Shown here: positions 33,258-33,579 of the stretch, one piece after another
How the letters are laid out: every line of letters starts with the position of its first letter
How positions within the stretch are numbered: position 1 is the stretch's first letter
NCBI GenBank assembly: GCA_030697555.1
Contig: JAUYPV010000104.1
Location: 1 to 33,579, forward strand
Source: Hyphomonadaceae bacterium
GTDB lineage: Bacteria; Pseudomonadota; Alphaproteobacteria; Caulobacterales; Hyphomonadaceae
DNA: 33,579 nt
Direction: 5' to 3'
Notes under the pieces: model-generated
What the model was told of the DNA's origin: nothing
The model's database searches: none
The model's input: only the letters and a program-made list of their open reading frames with translations
Position numbers and translations under genes: made by a program

Positions 33258-33579
33258 GACGACCCGCATAACGCGCGTCGGGCTTCAGGCAAATGGCTGT
33301 CGTTCGTAGTCGATCTTCATTTGGCCCTGTCGACCACGTCTTCAGCAGCGTCCTTCACGTCCTCGGTCGCACGCCCAGGAATCCGGACTAAAGTCCGCTT
33401 CCGGGTTGCTGGTCATTTCAAACATCAGGCGCAGCTTCGCTTTCGCACGGGCGTGCTGCCCTGCGGGTCGCTGTGTGCGCCTCCAGATGGAGGGCCGGGG
33501 ACGCGGGATCGCCCGCGTGGTTTGGCTTGCCGTCCTGATGGACGACTGCCGGCAGTAAGAAGAAACGCGAAATCCCGCG
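33258..33579. other. Non-coding right edge of window
   Basis: No complete gene is seen. The region holds a coding remnant (33317-33412), an inverted repeat CGGACT-AA-AGTCCG at 33384-33397, and a 7-bp-stem hairpin ACGCGGG/CCCGCGT at 33501-33518. The ybgC-tol promoter should lie in its first part, but I cannot place it. Confidence 0.5.
33317..33412 (-). pseudogene. C-terminal remnant of a small helical protein
   Basis: A minus-strand frame of about 31 codons ends R-A-T-E-D-V-K-D-A-A-E-D-V-V-D-R-A-K, an amphipathic pattern like the repeats of small stress proteins (CsbD/YqjD-like). There is no start codon, and an in-frame TGA lies just upstream, next to a palindrome at 33384-33397. It looks like the tail of a gene broken by an inserted spacer repeat, but chance cannot be excluded. 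Confidence 0.3.

Overview
The window is GC-rich chromosomal DNA from an alphaproteobacterium. Three things point there: a compact tol-pal/cpoB/tilS/ftsH block close to ruvCAB, a perfect alphaproteobacterial LexA box (GTTC-N7-GTTC) in front of ruvC, and many exported lipoproteins. The gene neighbourhood resembles Caulobacterales/Hyphomonadaceae, but that rank is an inference. No rRNA, convincing tRNA, CRISPR array, transposase or prophage gene was seen.

Positions 1-10846 are an accessory cluster of mostly exported and membrane proteins. It holds two copies of a paired module: a small DUF6152-type protein whose predicted mature N-terminus is His-His, plus an exported protein with a W-E-G-D/E-T-L-V-V motif. 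It also holds two consecutive small membrane proteins (DUF6644-like), three exported SnoaL/NTF2-fold proteins, a cytochrome c'-like lipoprotein, a sulfatase-modifying-factor-fold lipoprotein, an MHS-type MFS transporter, an NAD(P)-binding reductase and a PQQ-type sugar dehydrogenase homologue. Several members lack canonical catalytic residues (FGE cysteines; probably the sugar-dehydrogenase histidine). The set looks like an envelope redox or metal system of unknown substrate, and it is the best candidate for an undescribed system.

Positions 10847-11645 are about 800 bp of essentially non-coding DNA rich in palindromes. One element in it shares its flanks and hairpin layout with an element at 225-264.

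Positions 11646-23654 mix housekeeping and accessory genes: an M3 peptidase lipoprotein, a Tat-type exported unknown, ruvC-ruvA, two membrane proteins (one DUF445), a SemiSWEET, a DUF885 lipoprotein, ruvB-ridA, a B3-type metallo-beta-lactamase-fold protein and a zinc-free MDR oxidoreductase. ruvCA and ruvB are separated by about 4.4 kb, and each has its own LexA box (perfect at ruvC, one mismatch at ruvB), so SOS control appears to be kept in spite of the split.

Positions 23655-33257, all on the minus strand, read in transcription order ybgC-tolQ-tolR-tolA-tolB-pal-cpoB-(YbjN-like)-tilS-ftsH and end at a strong intrinsic terminator. This is the Tol-Pal envelope constriction machine followed by tRNA-Ile lysidine synthetase and the FtsH membrane protease. 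Internal hairpins (ybgC-tolQ, pal-cpoB) and a 358-bp tolB-pal gap suggest that expression is subdivided. The last 320 bp hold only a small coding remnant and palindromes.
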